Origin: Alteromonas sp. 5E99-2
Lineage (GTDB): Bacteria > Pseudomonadota > Gammaproteobacteria > Enterobacterales > Alteromonadaceae
DNA: 64,000 nt
Direction of reading: 5' to 3'
Assembly: GCF_017368475.1 (NCBI RefSeq)
Contig: NZ_JAFNJE010000011.1
Location: 46,937-110,936, forward strand
A program made the translations under genes and the position numbers. The notes under the pieces are model-generated. The model made no database searches. It saw only the letters and a list, made by a program, of their open reading frames with translations, and was not told the origin of the DNA. Of this stretch, positions 63,358 through 64,000 are shown piece after piece (position 1 is the first letter of the stretch; each line of letters starts with the position of its first letter).

Positions 63358-64000
63358 ATGAGTGAAAAGATGCACCACGATGTGGATCCGCAAGAAACAC
63401 AGGAATGGCTTGACTCGCTTGAATCAGTGCTTGAAACCGAAGGTGTTGAGCGCGCACACTTTTTATTAGAATCGCTGATCGAAAAAGCCCGCCGTAATGG
63501 TGCTCACCTTCCTTACGACGCAACAACTGCGTACATTAATACTATTCCTGTAGGCCAAGAGCCAACAATGCCTGGCGACCAAACGCTAGAAAGGAAAATC
63601 AGAAATGTGATCCGTTGGAACGCATTAATGATTGTATTACGCGCGTCTAAGAAAGATTTAGAGCTTGGTGGTCACATTGGTTCATTTGCTTCTTCAGCAA
63701 TGTTATACGATGTGGGTTTCAACCACTTCTTTAAAGCGCCAACTGCTGAAAGCGGCGGCGATTTTATTTTTTCTCAAGGCCATATTTCTCCAGGTATTTA
63801 TGCCCGTTCTTTCGTTGAAGGAAACTTAACTGAAGAGCAGTTGAATAATTTCCGTCAAGAGTGTGATGGCGAAGGTCTATCTTCTTATCCTCACCCTCAC
63901 TTGATGAAAGATTACTGGCAGTTCCCTACGGTTTCTATGGGCTTAGGTCCATTGCAGGCAATATACACTGCGCGTTTCTTAAAGTATTTAACAGACCGTG
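63358..64000 (+). CDS. aceE: Pyruvate dehydrogenase E1 (AceE), 5' part
   Basis: AceE is the thiamine-diphosphate decarboxylase of the pyruvate dehydrogenase complex. The first 214 codons are here; the gene runs off the window. Visible blocks match homodimeric E1: DPQETQEWLDSLESVLE, RAHFLLESLIEKARRNGAHL, YINTIPVGQEPTMPGDQTLE, RWNALMIVLRAS, GHIGSFASSAMLYDVGFNHF, and FSQGHISPGIYARSF. ATG 63358 follows the pdhR stop directly, so translation is probably coupled. Confidence 0.97.
   Translation, partial: MSEKMHHDVDPQETQEWLDSLESVLETEGVERAHFLLESLIEKARRNGAHLPYDATTAYINTIPVGQEPTMPGDQTLERKIRNVIRWNALMIVLRASKKDLELGGHIGSFASSAMLYDVGFNHFFKAPTAESGGDFIFSQGHISPGIYARSFVEGNLTEEQLNNFRQECDGEGLSSYPHPHLMKDYWQFPTVSMGLGPLQAIYTARFLKYLTDR

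Overview
The window looks like chromosomal DNA of a marine gammaproteobacterium of the Alteromonadales (Alteromonas / Paraglaciecola / Glaciecola type). This is inferred from the moderately AT-rich composition, an intact dcw cluster followed by lpxC and secA, the nadC-pilA-pilC-pilD-coaE-zapD-yacG block, the ampDE-pdhR-aceE order, and accessory families common in that group (SapC, HopJ-like, PrsK/PrsR, a polysaccharide lyase). I see no tRNA, rRNA, insertion sequence, integrase, phage gene or CRISPR array.

Layout. (1) 1-5.2 kb, accessory: the start of a PL6-type polysaccharide lyase, a multi-PAS soluble chemoreceptor, a DUF1461 (Lit-like) membrane protein, a HopJ-family protein, and a VOC-fold protein divergent from soxR. 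A near-canonical SoxR box lies in a 19-bp-spacer promoter facing the VOC gene. (2) 5.2-9.9 kb: yggT-proC-yggS on the minus strand, divergent from pilT-pilU (pilus retraction) and a small zinc-finger gene. (3) 9.9-16.7 kb, accessory: a membrane protein, glyoxalase I, an orphan FAD urate hydroxylase (hpxO), a YHYH lipoprotein with a secreted EF-hand protein, and a glycosyltransferase. (4) 16.7-21.6 kb: ruvX, yqgE, gshB and rsmE on the minus strand, then mscS and an M48 lipoprotein protease. (5) 21.8-31.6 kb: a KAS III-like enzyme, prsK-prsR (PEP-CTERM/exosortase regulation), a ParA/ribbon-helix-helix pair, a peroxiredoxin-glutaredoxin fusion, an alpha/beta hydrolase, an M19 dipeptidase and a SapC protein.

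(6) 31.8-53.9 kb is the cell-wall and division block: mraZ-rsmH-ftsL-ftsI-murE-murF-mraY-murD-ftsW-murG-murC-ddl-ftsQ-ftsA-ftsZ, tightly packed with many start/stop overlaps, then lpxC, an M23 peptidase, secA and mutT. Three MraZ-type repeats at exact 10-bp spacing lie before mraZ. lpxC has a perfect consensus sigma-70 promoter with a palindrome in its spacer. (7) 53.9-60.9 kb, minus strand: aspartoacylase-like, yacG, zapD, coaE, then pilD-pilC-pilA without pilB, then nadC and a retropepsin-like membrane protease. (8) 60.9-64.0 kb, plus strand: ampD, ampE, pdhR with its operator, and the start of aceE.

How the genes work together: the central block couples peptidoglycan precursor synthesis, septum formation, the first committed step of lipid A synthesis and Sec export. 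AmpD/AmpE handle wall recycling. pilTU and pilACD belong to one type IV pilus machine split over two loci. The least explained parts are the YHYH/EF-hand pair, the ParA/RHH pair beside a 42-bp palindrome, the Lit-like protein, the missing pilB, and the operator-like palindromes at lpxC and the M23 gene.
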